Assembly (NCBI GenBank): GCA_023399465.1
Contig: JAEWPB010000038.1
Span: 16,838-80,837, forward strand
DNA from: Pseudomonadota bacterium
Lineage (GTDB): Bacteria > Pseudomonadota > Alphaproteobacteria > Rhizobiales > Rhizobiaceae
Direction of reading: 5' to 3'
DNA length: 64,000 bases
The position numbers and the translations under genes are program-made. Positions 26,314 through 35,465 of this stretch are shown piece by piece; the first letter of the stretch is position 1; each line of letters begins with the position of its first letter. Under the pieces are notes generated by a model that searched no databases, was not told where the DNA came from, and saw only the letters and a program-made list of their open reading frames with translations.

Positions 26314-29300
26314 AATGAACCTGCATCCGCTGCCGGTTTCCGACGAACCCGCCGAATGGATCGGCTGGACGACGATGCAGCAGTCGCTTGCCTCGGATCC
26401 GGCGCGCTCGGCCTGGGTTTCGGCCAATGCCGGCTCCGGCAAGACCCACGTACTCACCCAGCGGGTGATCCGGCTGCTGCTGGCCGGCGCCCGGCCCTCG
26501 TCGATCCTTTGCCTGACCTATACCAAGGCCGCCGCCTCGGAAATGTCAAACCGCGTGTTCGAAAAGCTTGCCGAGTGGGCGACGCTGCCTGACGAGGCCC
26601 TGAGCAAGAAGATCAACGAGATCGAGGGCAAGCAGCCGGACGCGCTGAAGCTTGCCGAGGCGCGGCGGCTGTTCGCGCGGGCGCTGGAAACGCCCGGCGG
26701 CCTGAAGATCCAGACGATCCACGCCTTCTGCGAAGCGGTGCTACATCAGTTTCCCCTGGAAGCCAATGTCGCCGGCCACTTCTCGGTTCTCGACGATCGC
26801 GCCGCCGCCACCCTTCTCGCCGACGCGCGCCGGTCGCTGCTGACTGCAACCACCGCCGAGAACGATCCTGAACTCGCGGACGCCTTCGCCCATGTTCTCG
26901 ACCTTGCCGACGAGTGGGGACTCGAAGGGCTGCTCGGCGATATCGTCGCCAACCGCAACGCGATCCGCCGTTTCACCGCCTATGCCGAACGGCGCGGCGG
27001 CACCGACTACGTGCTTCGCAACCGCCTCGGCCTGGGTCCGCATGAAACCCTCGCCGATGTCGCGGCACAATACTGGCCGCTTCCCGGTCTCAACGGTCCG
27101 ACGCTGGATCTCTACCTTCAGCTGGCCGACAGCAAGGGCGGCACAAAGGTGCTTGAAGTCGCCTATGGCCTGCGGCTGGCGATGAAGGAAGCAGATCCGG
27201 TGCGGCGGGCCGAAATTCTCGAAAAGACCCTGCTGACCGGCTCCGGCAATGCCAAGGCAGACTCGTCGCTGATCGCCAAGCCGATGTCCAACGCGGCACC
27301 TGAACTGCTTGCGGCGGTATCGGCTGCTCGCGACCATGTCGTCGCCTGCCGCGACCGCAGCCGCATCATCCGGATGTATCAGGCGACCGATGCCGCGCTG
27401 ACCCTCGCCGAGCGGCTCAACCGCGATTACGAGGAGCTGAAGAAGGCGCGTAGCCAGCTCGACTTCGAGGACCTGATCACCCGCACCGCCGATCTCCTGA
27501 CGCGGGCCGATGTCGGAGCCTGGATTCATTTCAAGCTCGATCAGGGCATCGATCATATCCTCGTCGACGAGGCCCAGGACACCAGCCCGGTGCAGTGGAA
27601 GGTGATCAAGTCGCTGGCGGAGGATTTCTTCTCCGGCGAGAGCGCTCGAGGCATAGGCCGCACGCTGTTTGCCGTCGGCGACGAAAAACAGTCGATCTAC
27701 TCCTTCCAGGGCGCTCGCCCGGAACGCTTCTCCGAGGAAAGCGACGCGACCGAGCGCAAGGTAAAGATGAGCGGGCAGCTGTTCAGCTCCGTCCGCCTGC
27801 CGCTGTCCTTCCGTTCGACCGCCGCCGTCCTCTCCGCCGTCGACCAGGTCTTTTCGCTGGAGGGCAATGCCCGTGGACTGAGCGCGCGCGCCGAGCCCGT
27901 CGTCCATCGCTCGAGCCGCATCGGTCATCCCGGTTCCGTCGATCTCTGGGACATGATCGCGCCGGATGTGGCGCCTGCCGACGAAGACTGGACGGCGCCT
28001 TTCGACGCCACCCCCGAGAGCGCGCCACCGGCCATCCTCGCGCGGCGCATTGCCGATACGCTGGAACAGCTGATCGGTCGTGAAACCATCGTCGATAAGG
28101 GCGTCGAACGGCTGATTGAAGCCGGCGACATCCTCGTGCTGGTGCGCAAGCGCGACAGCTTCGTCAATGCATTGACGCGGGCCCTGAAGCGGCGCGACAA
28201 CATTCCAGTCGCAGGTGCCGACCGCCTGCGCCTCACCAGCCACATCGCCATCCAGGACCTGCTGGCGCTCGGCCGCTTCATGCTGCTGCCGGAAGACGAC
28301 CTGTCGCTTGCCGCGCTCCTGAAAAGCCCGCTGTTCGATCTTTCCGAAGACCAGATATTCGCGATAAGCGCATTGCGCGCCGAGGACCAAAGCGCCTGGA
28401 CCAGGCTGCAGCAACTGGCGGAAGGCGGCGACGAACAGCTTGCGGCGGCCGTCAAGAGGCTCGATGCGTTCTTCGCTTTGTCGCGGCGACTGCCGGTTCA
28501 CGACTTCTACGCTCATGTGCTTGGCAGCCAGGGCGGGCGGCGGCAGTTCCTTGCCCGTCTCGGCACCGAGGTCAGCGACATTCTCGATGAATTCCTGACC
28601 TTCGCACTGCTGCACGAGACCTCCGGACTGCCCGGCCTGCAATCCTTCATCTCGACGCTGGAACTGGAGGCGCCGGTAGTAAAGCGCGAGCAGGACAAGG
28701 GCCGCAACGAGGTGCGGATCATGACGGTGCACGCTTCAAAGGGGCTGGAGGCGCCGATCGTTTTCCTCGTCGATGGCGGCGCCAAGGCCTTCTCGCCGAG
28801 CCATCTGCCGAAGCTGCGCCTGCTTGCGGCCGGCGAGGACGAGCCGCGGACGCCGGCATGGGTTCCGGTCTCCGCACTCGGCAATTCGCTGACCACCGCG
28901 GACGCGACTGTTATCTCCAGCCAGGCCGAAGAAGAGTATCGCCGCCTGCTCTATGTCGCGATGACCCGCGCCGCCGACCGCCTGATCATCTGCGGCTATC
29001 GCGGAAAGCAGCAAAATCCTGACACCTGGCATACGATGATCGCCGAGGCGCTGCGCGCGGAAGAAGGTTCCGGCAAACCGGCAACGTTCCGCGGGCCGGA
29101 AGGCGAATGGTCGGGCATCTCCTGGCGCCAGGCAGAGCCGACGCGGCAGTTCGACCGCAAGCCTCCCGCCGAACAGGCGAGAGCGCCGGAAGGTCTACCT
29201 GCAGATCTCGGCCGCCCGCTGCCGCCGCCCGTGCGCCTGCCGCGCCCGCTCAGCCCCTCCGGCGTCGGCACGGTCATCGATGACGATGCCGACGACCTGA

Positions 29301-29863
29301 TCGTCACCTCGCCGCTGTTTGGGGAAAGGAAGAAGGGCGATCGCTCACTCGAGCGCGGCCGCCTCACCCACAGGATGCTCCAGGTCCTGCCTGATATCGA
29401 TGCCGGCGAACGGGAGGCCGCCGCACGCCGCTATGCCGAGCGCGCCGCCCGTTTCTGGCCGGCAGACGAGCGGGAGAGCCTAGTCAGGTCGGTGATGGCG
29501 GTGCTCGAACATCCGGAACTGCGGCCGGTATTCAGCGCCCACGGCCAGCCCGAAGTCACGATCATGGGGACGCTCACGCTCGGAAGCCAGGATTTTGCCG
29601 TCTCCGGGCGCATCGACCGTCTTGCCGTGACCGAAGACCGGGTCGTGCTGCTCGACTACAAGACCAACCGCGTGCCGCCGCGACACCGCGCGGGCATCCT
29701 GCCTGCCCATCGCACCCAGCTGGCGATCTACCGCGAGATACTGAAACCGCTCTATCCCGGAAAGCACTTCGACTGCGTCCTCGTCTACACCGAGACGGCG
29801 ACCCTGTTTGTTCTCGATGAGGATGAACTGGCTACCGCCCTTGCCGACCTCAAGACAAAGTGA
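26306..29863 (+). CDS. addA: AddA, double-strand break repair helicase-nuclease
   Basis: UvrD/Rep-type motor and nuclease subunit of AddAB, 1185 residues. Walker A is ANAGSGKT at 40-47, followed by CLTYTKAAASEMSNRV (motif Ia), the Walker B region HILVDEAQDTSPVQWK, GDEKQSIYSFQGA (motif III), the MTVHASKGLEAPIVFLVDGG and YVAMTRAADRL motifs V-VI, and a C-terminal RecB-like nuclease with VVLLDYKTNR. Start ATG 26306 lies inside the end of addB, implying translational coupling. A 74-bp gap with the trxA leader follows. Confidence 0.97.
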   Translation: MNEMNLHPLPVSDEPAEWIGWTTMQQSLASDPARSAWVSANAGSGKTHVLTQRVIRLLLAGARPSSILCLTYTKAAASEMSNRVFEKLAEWATLPDEALSKKINEIEGKQPDALKLAEARRLFARALETPGGLKIQTIHAFCEAVLHQFPLEANVAGHFSVLDDRAAATLLADARRSLLTATTAENDPELADAFAHVLDLADEWGLEGLLGDIVANRNAIRRFTAYAERRGGTDYVLRNRLGLGPHETLADVAAQYWPLPGLNGPTLDLYLQLADSKGGTKVLEVAYGLRLAMKEADPVRRAEILEKTLLTGSGNAKADSSLIAKPMSNAAPELLAAVSAARDHVVACRDRSRIIRMYQATDAALTLAERLNRDYEELKKARSQLDFEDLITRTADLLTRADVGAWIHFKLDQGIDHILVDEAQDTSPVQWKVIKSLAEDFFSGESARGIGRTLFAVGDEKQSIYSFQGARPERFSEESDATERKVKMSGQLFSSVRLPLSFRSTAAVLSAVDQVFSLEGNARGLSARAEPVVHRSSRIGHPGSVDLWDMIAPDVAPADEDWTAPFDATPESAPPAILARRIADTLEQLIGRETIVDKGVERLIEAGDILVLVRKRDSFVNALTRALKRRDNIPVAGADRLRLTSHIAIQDLLALGRFMLLPEDDLSLAALLKSPLFDLSEDQIFAISALRAEDQSAWTRLQQLAEGGDEQLAAAVKRLDAFFALSRRLPVHDFYAHVLGSQGGRRQFLARLGTEVSDILDEFLTFALLHETSGLPGLQSFISTLELEAPVVKREQDKGRNEVRIMTVHASKGLEAPIVFLVDGGAKAFSPSHLPKLRLLAAGEDEPRTPAWVPVSALGNSLTTADATVISSQAEEEYRRLLYVAMTRAADRLIICGYRGKQQNPDTWHTMIAEALRAEEGSGKPATFRGPEGEWSGISWRQAEPTRQFDRKPPAEQARAPEGLPADLGRPLPPPVRLPRPLSPSGVGTVIDDDADDLIVTSPLFGERKKGDRSLERGRLTHRMLQVLPDIDAGEREAAARRYAERAARFWPADERESLVRSVMAVLEHPELRPVFSAHGQPEVTIMGTLTLGSQDFAVSGRIDRLAVTEDRVVLLDYKTNRVPPRHRAGILPAHRTQLAIYREILKPLYPGKHFDCVLVYTETATLFVLDEDELATALADLKTK

Positions 29864-29937
29864 GATACCGGACATTGAAATTCCGGTGCCATCCCCTCAC
29901 ATGTGCACTAACAGCAATCCCTCTCAAGGAGCAGCCA

Positions 29938-30258
29938 ATGGCCACTGTCAAAGTCGACACTTCCAACTTCAAGTCTGAAGTGCTGGAATCCGCGGAACCC
30001 GTCGTTGTGGATTTCTGGGCGGAATGGTGCGGCCCGTGCAAGATGATCGCTCCGAGCCTCGAGGAACTCTCGATCGAATATGCCGGCAAGGTAAAGGTCG
30101 CCAAGGTCAACATCGACGAGAACCCGGAAATCGCGGCGCAGTTCGGCGTTCGCTCGATCCCGACGCTCGCCATGTTCAAGGGCGGCGAAGTGGCCGACAT
30201 CAAGGTCGGCGCGGCACCGAAGACGGCGCTCAGCAGCTGGATTGCCAGCGCCGCCTGA
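29938..30258 (+). CDS. trxA: Thioredoxin TrxA
   Basis: Cytosolic disulfide reductase of 106 residues. The redox site is WCGPC with Cys31 and Cys34, and the cis-Pro is in RSIPTLAMF. The ATG at 29938 has AAGGAG nine bases upstream. The frame is open back into addA, but that extension is not conserved thioredoxin. It has its own leader and a terminator, so it may be transcribed separately from addAB. Its place between addA and folC is common in rhizobia. Confidence 0.97.
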   Translation: MATVKVDTSNFKSEVLESAEPVVVDFWAEWCGPCKMIAPSLEELSIEYAGKVKVAKVNIDENPEIAAQFGVRSIPTLAMFKGGEVADIKVGAAPKTALSSWIASAA

Positions 30259-30285
30259 TCGCCTGCGAATTTTGAGATGTTTTTT

Positions 30286-30308
30286 GAAGCCCGGCTCGTC
30301 CGGGCTTC
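30286..30308. terminator. Bidirectional terminator, trxA/folC
   Basis: A 9-bp perfect stem (30286-30294 with 30300-30308) and 5-nt loop lies between convergent trxA and folC. On the minus strand it is followed by six T, a strong folC terminator. On the plus strand the trailing ATTCATTT is weaker. Confidence 0.88.
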
Positions 30309-30310
30309 AT

Positions 30311-31654
30311 TCATTTGGGAGGCGTGGCGTTGTCGGCGAGAACATCGCCGACCAGATAGAGCGATCCACCGATCAGGATGCGCGGCGCCGGCTCGCCCGG
30401 CTCCATGAGATCGGCGATGAACTGCAACGCCTCGGCGACCGAGGACAAGGGCCGCGCTTCCAGCCCGGCTTCCTGCGCGGAGACTGCGAGTGCGGTCGGA
30501 TCGATGCCAGCCTCGCTGTGACGGATCGGCACCGTAAAGACCTGCTCGACCAGCCCGGCGAAGGCATGGAAATAGCCGACCGGCTCCTTGGTGTTGATCA
30601 TGCCGGCGATCAGGAAGAAGGGGCGCGGCTGCCGCTCCTCGAAACTGGCGATCGTCTCGGCGATGACCTCGCCGGCGCCGGGATTGTGGCCACCATCAAC
30701 CCAGATTTCGGCCCCGGCGGTTGCATCCAGCAACAGCTTGCCTTCTGAAAGGCGCTGCATCCGTCCCGGCCACTCGACCGAGACCATGGCCTTCTCGACC
30801 ATTTCCTCGGTGACCGTGAAGCCGGCGGCGCGAACCGCGCGAATGGCCGCGGCGGCGTTGGCGAATTGATGTCGGCCGGGAAGCCGCGGCAACGGCAGAT
30901 CCATCAATCCGAACTCGTCCTGATAGATCAGGCGTCCGAATTCCTCATGCGCCTGGAAATCCTGGCCGTAAACCGCTGTCGGGCAACGCAGGCGCTCGGC
31001 GATCGCCATCAGCACCTCGAGCGCGGCATCGTATTGCTGGTGACCGATTACAACAGGGCAGCCCGGCTTCATGATGCCGGCCTTTTCGGCCGCGATCAGC
31101 TCGACGCGATCGCCAAGATAGGCCTGGTGGTCGAGCGAAATCGGCATGACGACCGAGACTGCCGGGTCCGAGATGACGTTGGTGGCATCGAAACGGCCAC
31201 CGAGACCGACCTCGATAATTGCGGCATCCGCAGGTGCTTCTGAAAAGAGCAGGAAGGTGACCGCCGTCAAGATCTCGAAGACGGTGATCTTCTGGCCAGC
31301 GTTGGCGGCTGCGACCCGTCGTACGGCATCGGCCAGAACCGCATCATCGACCAGTTGCCCCAGTCCCCCCTTCACACCGATACGGTAACGCTCGTGCCAA
31401 TTGACGAGATGGGGCGAGGTATGGACGTGGACGGCAAGGCCGGCTGCTTCGAGCAGTGCCCGGCAAAAGGCCGTTACCGACCCCTTGCCGTTGGTGCCCG
31501 CCACGTGAATGACGGGCGGCAGCTTGTTTTGCGGATTGCCGAGCAAGTCGAGCAGCCGCGTGATTCGTTCGAGCGACAGGTCGAAGCCTTTCGGATGCAA
31601 TCCGAGAAGCTTTTCGATCTCGTGCCCGGCCTCGCTCAATGCTGCTTCGCTCAT
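30311..31654 (-). CDS. folC: Folylpolyglutamate/dihydrofolate synthase FolC
   Basis: Adds glutamate to dihydropteroate and to folates (bifunctional Mur-ligase-type enzyme). The 447-residue protein has the ATP loop HVAGTNGKGSVTAF near 50-60, TSPHLVNWHERYRI, the folate-binding region AAIIEVGLGGRFDATN, and the C-terminal domain with DGGHNPGAGE. It is last in the trpFBA-accD-folC group, 40 bp after accD, and ends at the trxA/folC terminator. Confidence 0.96.
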   Translation of the reverse strand: MSEAALSEAGHEIEKLLGLHPKGFDLSLERITRLLDLLGNPQNKLPPVIHVAGTNGKGSVTAFCRALLEAAGLAVHVHTSPHLVNWHERYRIGVKGGLGQLVDDAVLADAVRRVAAANAGQKITVFEILTAVTFLLFSEAPADAAIIEVGLGGRFDATNVISDPAVSVVMPISLDHQAYLGDRVELIAAEKAGIMKPGCPVVIGHQQYDAALEVLMAIAERLRCPTAVYGQDFQAHEEFGRLIYQDEFGLMDLPLPRLPGRHQFANAAAAIRAVRAAGFTVTEEMVEKAMVSVEWPGRMQRLSEGKLLLDATAGAEIWVDGGHNPGAGEVIAETIASFEERQPRPFFLIAGMINTKEPVGYFHAFAGLVEQVFTVPIRHSEAGIDPTALAVSAQEAGLEARPLSSVAEALQFIADLMEPGEPAPRILIGGSLYLVGDVLADNATPPK

Positions 31655-31694
31655 AGCTCTTAGGCTCTCTTCAGACAGTCCGATAATCTTGCGC

Positions 31695-32591
31695 TCAGGC
31701 CGCAGCCGAAGCGTCGAGACCGTTTCCGGACTGCGATCCGGCCGGCTTCTTCAGCAAGATCTTGAGAAGACGGGCCAGCGTGTCCGGAATGTCGTGGCGT
31801 TTCACCACCATGTCGACCATGCCGTGCTCGAGCAGGTATTCCGAGGTCTGGAAGCCCTCGGGCAGCTTCTCGCGGATCGTCTGCTCGATGACGCGCTTGC
31901 CGGCAAAGCAGATCTCCGCACCCGGTTCGGCAAGATGGATATCGCCGAGCATCGCATAGGACGCGGTGACGCCGCCGGTGGTCGGATTGGTGAGCACGAC
32001 GATATAGGGAAGACCGGCTTCCTTCAGCATGTCGACGGCAACAGTGGTGCGCGGCAGCTGCATCAGCGACAGGATACCTTCCTGCATGCGCGCGCCGCCC
32101 GAGGCCGGGAACATCACCAGCGGGCACTTTTCCGAAATGGCGCGTTCGAATGCCTTGACGATCGCCTCGCCGGCAGCCAGGCCTAGTGAACCACCCATGA
32201 AATTGAATTCGTGAACGACGGCCACGAGCTTCAGGCCCTTCACCTTGCCGATGCCGGATACGATGGTATCTTCCTGGTCGGTCTTGATGCGGCTGTCCTT
32301 CAGGCGGTCGACATACTTCTTCGAGTCACGGAACTTGAGCGGGTCCTGGGGAACCTTCGGCTGCGGCAGCGCCTCGTATTCGCCGCCATCGAAAAGATCC
32401 TTCAGACGGGCCTTCGCCGGCATCTTCATGTGATAGCCGGAAGCCGGGATGACCCACTTGTTTTCCTCGAGGTCGGTGTGAAACACCATCTCGCCCGTTT
32501 CCGGGCACTTGATCCACAGGTTGTCCGGCACTTCGCGCCGGCCCAGCATCGAGTTGATCCGCGGCCGGACGTAATTGGTGATCCAGTTCAA
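31695..32591 (-). CDS. accD: Acetyl-CoA carboxylase carboxyltransferase beta subunit AccD
   Basis: Carboxyltransferase subunit that with AccA moves CO2 from biotin to acetyl-CoA to make malonyl-CoA. The start is TTG at 32591, with AGGAG 8 nt upstream and the family start (M)NWITNYVRPRI. The product is 298 residues. The crotonase-like core (FMGGSLGLAAGEAI, MFPASGGARMQEG, NPTTGGVTASYAMLGD) is intact. The N-terminal zinc ribbon, CPxC-x15-CPxC in E. coli, reads IKCPETGEMVFH to KWVIPASGYHMKM, retaining one of the four cysteines. A 26-bp palindrome separates it from trpA upstream. Confidence 0.96.
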   Translation of the reverse strand: MNWITNYVRPRINSMLGRREVPDNLWIKCPETGEMVFHTDLEENKWVIPASGYHMKMPAKARLKDLFDGGEYEALPQPKVPQDPLKFRDSKKYVDRLKDSRIKTDQEDTIVSGIGKVKGLKLVAVVHEFNFMGGSLGLAAGEAIVKAFERAISEKCPLVMFPASGGARMQEGILSLMQLPRTTVAVDMLKEAGLPYIVVLTNPTTGGVTASYAMLGDIHLAEPGAEICFAGKRVIEQTIREKLPEGFQTSEYLLEHGMVDMVVKRHDIPDTLARLLKILLKKPAGSQSGNGLDASAAA

Positions 32592-32613
32592 TTCAAAAAC
32601 TCCTGATTGCCCG

Positions 32614-32639
32614 AGGGCCTGTTCCATGGAACAGGCCCT
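32614..32639. repeat. 26-bp perfect palindrome between trpA and accD
   Basis: Every base of 32614-32639 pairs with its mirror; the half is AGGGCCTGTTCCA. It lies 11 bp after the trpA stop and upstream of the accD ribosome site. There is no T-tract on either strand, so it is not a standard intrinsic terminator. It may be a transcript-processing or attenuating hairpin, or a protein site. Confidence 0.75.
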
Positions 32640-32650
32640 TATGTGGGAAC

Positions 32651-33490
32651 TTATTCGGCAGCGACAAGGCGCGCCTGACGCACACCCGTTGCCAGCCCGC
32701 GCACCAGCGTCGCTACCGACGTGGCGGTGTCAGCCGTTGCCTTGCCGTCCTTGGTCAGGCTGCCGGCAATCTGGTTGACGATTGCGGTGCCGACCACGAC
32801 GCCGTCGGCGGCTGCACCGATGAGCCGGGCATGCTCGGCCGTCTTGACGCCGAAACCGACGCAGATCGGAAGGGCCGTGTGGCCCTTGATCCGCTCGACG
32901 GCACCGGAGACCAGCGACGGATCCGGCAGGGCCGAACCAGTAATCCCGTTCATCGAAACGTAATAGACGAAGCCGGAGGTATTCTTCAACACCGTCGGCA
33001 GACGCTTGTCATCCGTGGTCGGTGTCGCCAGCCGGATGAAGTTGATACCCTTGGCAAGCGCCGGAATGCAGAGTTCGTCGTCCATTTCCGGCGGCAGGTC
33101 GACGACGATCAGGCCGTCGATGCCGGCAGCAAGCGCATCATCGAGGAAACGATCGACGCCGTAGACGTAGATCGGGTTGTAATAGCCCATCAGCACGATC
33201 GGCGTGTCGTTGTCGGTCTCGCGGAAAAGGCGCGCCATATCGAGCGTGCGCTTCAGCGAGATGCCGGCCTTGAGCGCGCGCTGGCCGGCCAACTGGATCG
33301 CCGGGCCATCGGCCATCGGGTCGGAAAATGCCATGCCGAGTTCGATCACATCGGCGCCGGCTTCCGGCAGCGCCTTCATGATCGAAAGCGAGGTGTCGAA
33401 ATCGGGATCGCCGCCCATGAAATAGGTGACGAGAGCCGGACGGTTCTCGGCCTTCAGATCGGCAAAACGTTTATCCATGCGTGCAGTCAT
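32651..33490 (-). CDS. trpA: Tryptophan synthase alpha subunit TrpA
   Basis: Cleaves indole-3-glycerol phosphate to indole and glyceraldehyde-3-phosphate; indole is tunnelled to TrpB. The 279-residue barrel has catalytic Glu50 and Asp61 in VIELGMAFSDPMADGPAIQ, matching Glu49/Asp60 of Salmonella. Other motifs are VLMGYYNPI and CVGFGVKTAEHA. It starts 5 bp after trpB. The operon is trpF-trpB-trpA-accD-folC. Confidence 0.97.
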   Translation of the reverse strand: MTARMDKRFADLKAENRPALVTYFMGGDPDFDTSLSIMKALPEAGADVIELGMAFSDPMADGPAIQLAGQRALKAGISLKRTLDMARLFRETDNDTPIVLMGYYNPIYVYGVDRFLDDALAAGIDGLIVVDLPPEMDDELCIPALAKGINFIRLATPTTDDKRLPTVLKNTSGFVYYVSMNGITGSALPDPSLVSGAVERIKGHTALPICVGFGVKTAEHARLIGAAADGVVVGTAIVNQIAGSLTKDGKATADTATSVATLVRGLATGVRQARLVAAE

Positions 33491-33495
33491 GACGA

Positions 33496-34716
33496 TTACA
33501 GCCCCATACCCAGGATCTTGCCGACGGTGAAAATGTCCTTGTCGCCGCGACCGGACAGATTCATCAGGATGATCTCGTCCTTGCCCATCTTCGGTGCGCG
33601 CTTGATGACCTCGGCCACCGCATGCGACGGCTCGAGCGCCGGAATGATGCCTTCGAGACGGGTCAGGGTCTGGAAGGCCTCGAGCGCTTCATGGTCCATG
33701 ATCGGCACATACTCGACGCGACCGATGTCATGCAGCCACGAATGCTCCGGACCGATGCCAGGGTAGTCGAGGCCGGCGGAAATCGAATGGCCTTCCTTGA
33801 TCTGGCCGTCACCATCCTGCAGCAGGAAGGTGCGGTTGCCATGCAGCACGCCCGGCGAACCGGCGGTGATCGAGGCGCAGTGCTCGTCGCCCTCGAGCCC
33901 CTTGCCACCGGCTTCGACGCCGACGATCTTGACGCTCTCGTCATCGAGGAAGGGATGGAAAATGCCGATGGCGTTCGACCCGCCGCCGACAGCCGCGACG
34001 ACGAGATCCGGAAGGCGACCTTCCGCCGCCATCATCTGCTCGCGTGCTTCCTGACCGATCACCGACTGGAAGTCGCGCACCAGCTCCGGATAGGGATGCG
34101 GGCCGGCCGCCGTGCCAATGAGGTAGTACGTATCGTCGACATTGGTGACCCAGTCGCGCAGCGCCTCGTTCATGGCGTCCTTAAGCGTACCGTGACCCGC
34201 GGTGACCGGAACGACCTCGGCCCCGAGCAGCTTCATGCGGAACACGTTCGGCGCCTGGCGCTCGACGTCGGTTGCACCCATGTAGACCACGCAGGGCAAA
34301 CCGAAGCGTGCAGCGACCGTTGCAGTCGCGACACCGTGCTGGCCGGCACCGGTCTCGGCGATGATGCGGGTCTTGCCCATGCGCTTGGCCAGCAGGATCT
34401 GGCCGATGCAGTTGTTGATCTTGTGGGAGCCGGTGTGATTGAGCTCTTCGCGCTTGAAATAGATCTTGGCGCCGCCGAGGGCTTCCGTCAGGCGTTCGGC
34501 GAAATAGAGCGGGCTCGGCCGGCCGATGTAGTGGGCGCCAAGATGCTCGAGTTCCGCCTTGAAGGCCGGGTCGTTCTTCGCCCTGTTCCACTCGTCCTGA
34601 AGATCGAGGATCAGAGGCATCAACGTTTCGGCAACGAAACGGCCACCGAAAATACCGAAGCGCCCGTCCTCATCGGGACCGGCGCGGAACGAATTTAGCT
34701 TGGACGTCTGGTTCAC
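33496..34716 (-). CDS. trpB: Tryptophan synthase beta subunit TrpB
   Basis: PLP enzyme that joins indole and serine to form tryptophan. The 406-residue protein has the PLP lysine Lys99 in HTGSHKINNC, the phosphate loop GGGSNAIGIFHPF and the substrate loop AETGAGQHGVA. The start is GTG at 34716, four bases after the trpF stop, giving the family start (M)NQTSKLNSFRAGPDEDGRFG. TrpC, TrpD and TrpE are not in this window, consistent with the split trp genes of rhizobia. Confidence 0.97.
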   Translation of the reverse strand: MNQTSKLNSFRAGPDEDGRFGIFGGRFVAETLMPLILDLQDEWNRAKNDPAFKAELEHLGAHYIGRPSPLYFAERLTEALGGAKIYFKREELNHTGSHKINNCIGQILLAKRMGKTRIIAETGAGQHGVATATVAARFGLPCVVYMGATDVERQAPNVFRMKLLGAEVVPVTAGHGTLKDAMNEALRDWVTNVDDTYYLIGTAAGPHPYPELVRDFQSVIGQEAREQMMAAEGRLPDLVVAAVGGGSNAIGIFHPFLDDESVKIVGVEAGGKGLEGDEHCASITAGSPGVLHGNRTFLLQDGDGQIKEGHSISAGLDYPGIGPEHSWLHDIGRVEYVPIMDHEALEAFQTLTRLEGIIPALEPSHAVAEVIKRAPKMGKDEIILMNLSGRGDKDIFTVGKILGMGL

Positions 34717-34720
34717 TTAA

Positions 34721-35389
34721 TCAGCTCCCTGCGGCAGTCTTCGGTGACCCCGCACCTGCGACCGCATCGAAAAACGCGTCTATCAATGTCAGATCCTTTA
34801 CCCCCGGAGCGCTTTCGACGCCCGACGACACATCGATGCCAGGCGCCTTTGTGATCGCGAGAGCTTGGGCAATATTATCCTTGTTCAGCCCTCCGGAAAG
34901 CATGTAATCGACGCCGCCGTCAAGCGTGTCCATGATGCTCCAGTCGAAGGAGACGCCGTTGCCACCGGGCAGATCCGATCCTGCCGGCGGCTTGGCATCG
35001 AAGAGGAAACGGTCGACGATACCGACATAGGGATCGATCTTCTTCAGGTCCTCGGCCTCGCGCACTGCAAACGCCTTCATGACGGGAAGGCCGTAGACAG
35101 CCTTTATGGTCAAAACGCGGTCCGGGCTTTCGCTCCCGTGTAGCTGGAGGATGTCGGGCCGGAGCAGATCGACGATCTCGTCGAGTTCGTCATTGTCGGC
35201 ATTGACGGTGACCGCGACGATCTTGACCTGACCGCGCACCGCGTCGGCGAGCTTGCCGGCTATGTCGGGTTCCACATTTCGCGGGCTCTTGCCAAAGAAG
35301 ATGAAGCCGATGTGGCTGGCGCCGCGCCTGACGGCACGTTCGATCGCCTCCGGCGTCTTCAATCCGCAAATCTTGATATCCGGTTTCAT
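34721..35389 (-). CDS. trpF: Phosphoribosylanthranilate isomerase TrpF
   Basis: Converts N-(5'-phosphoribosyl)anthranilate to the carboxyphenylamino-deoxyribulose phosphate by Amadori rearrangement. The 222-residue barrel has the catalytic cysteine Cys8 in IKICGLKTPE, ILQLHGSESPD, and the phosphate loop MLSGGLNKDNI. It is the first gene of the trpFBA group on the minus strand, 76 bp downstream of the YgjP-like gene. Confidence 0.96.
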   Translation of the reverse strand: MKPDIKICGLKTPEAIERAVRRGASHIGFIFFGKSPRNVEPDIAGKLADAVRGQVKIVAVTVNADNDELDEIVDLLRPDILQLHGSESPDRVLTIKAVYGLPVMKAFAVREAEDLKKIDPYVGIVDRFLFDAKPPAGSDLPGGNGVSFDWSIMDTLDGGVDYMLSGGLNKDNIAQALAITKAPGIDVSSGVESAPGVKDLTLIDAFFDAVAGAGSPKTAAGS

Positions 35390-35465
35390 AGCAGCGAAGT
35401 CGCACGAAACGGCCGAAGAGTCGAGCGATTTCCACTGCGGTGGAGCGATTGTCCGGGGAACCGCG

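Noticed and set aside
23743..26457. 904-residue open frame antisense to addB
   Set aside because: Composition is high in Arg/Gly/Ala/His with no domain; GC-rich DNA leaves the antisense frame open opposite a well-conserved AddB.
26741..28732. 663-residue open frame antisense to addA
   Set aside because: Lies wholly opposite conserved AddA helicase motifs and resembles no family.
31502..31511. CACGTGAATG in folC as a parS-like site
   Set aside because: Left half is GCC rather than TTT, and it is explained by the conserved folC codons for HVAG.
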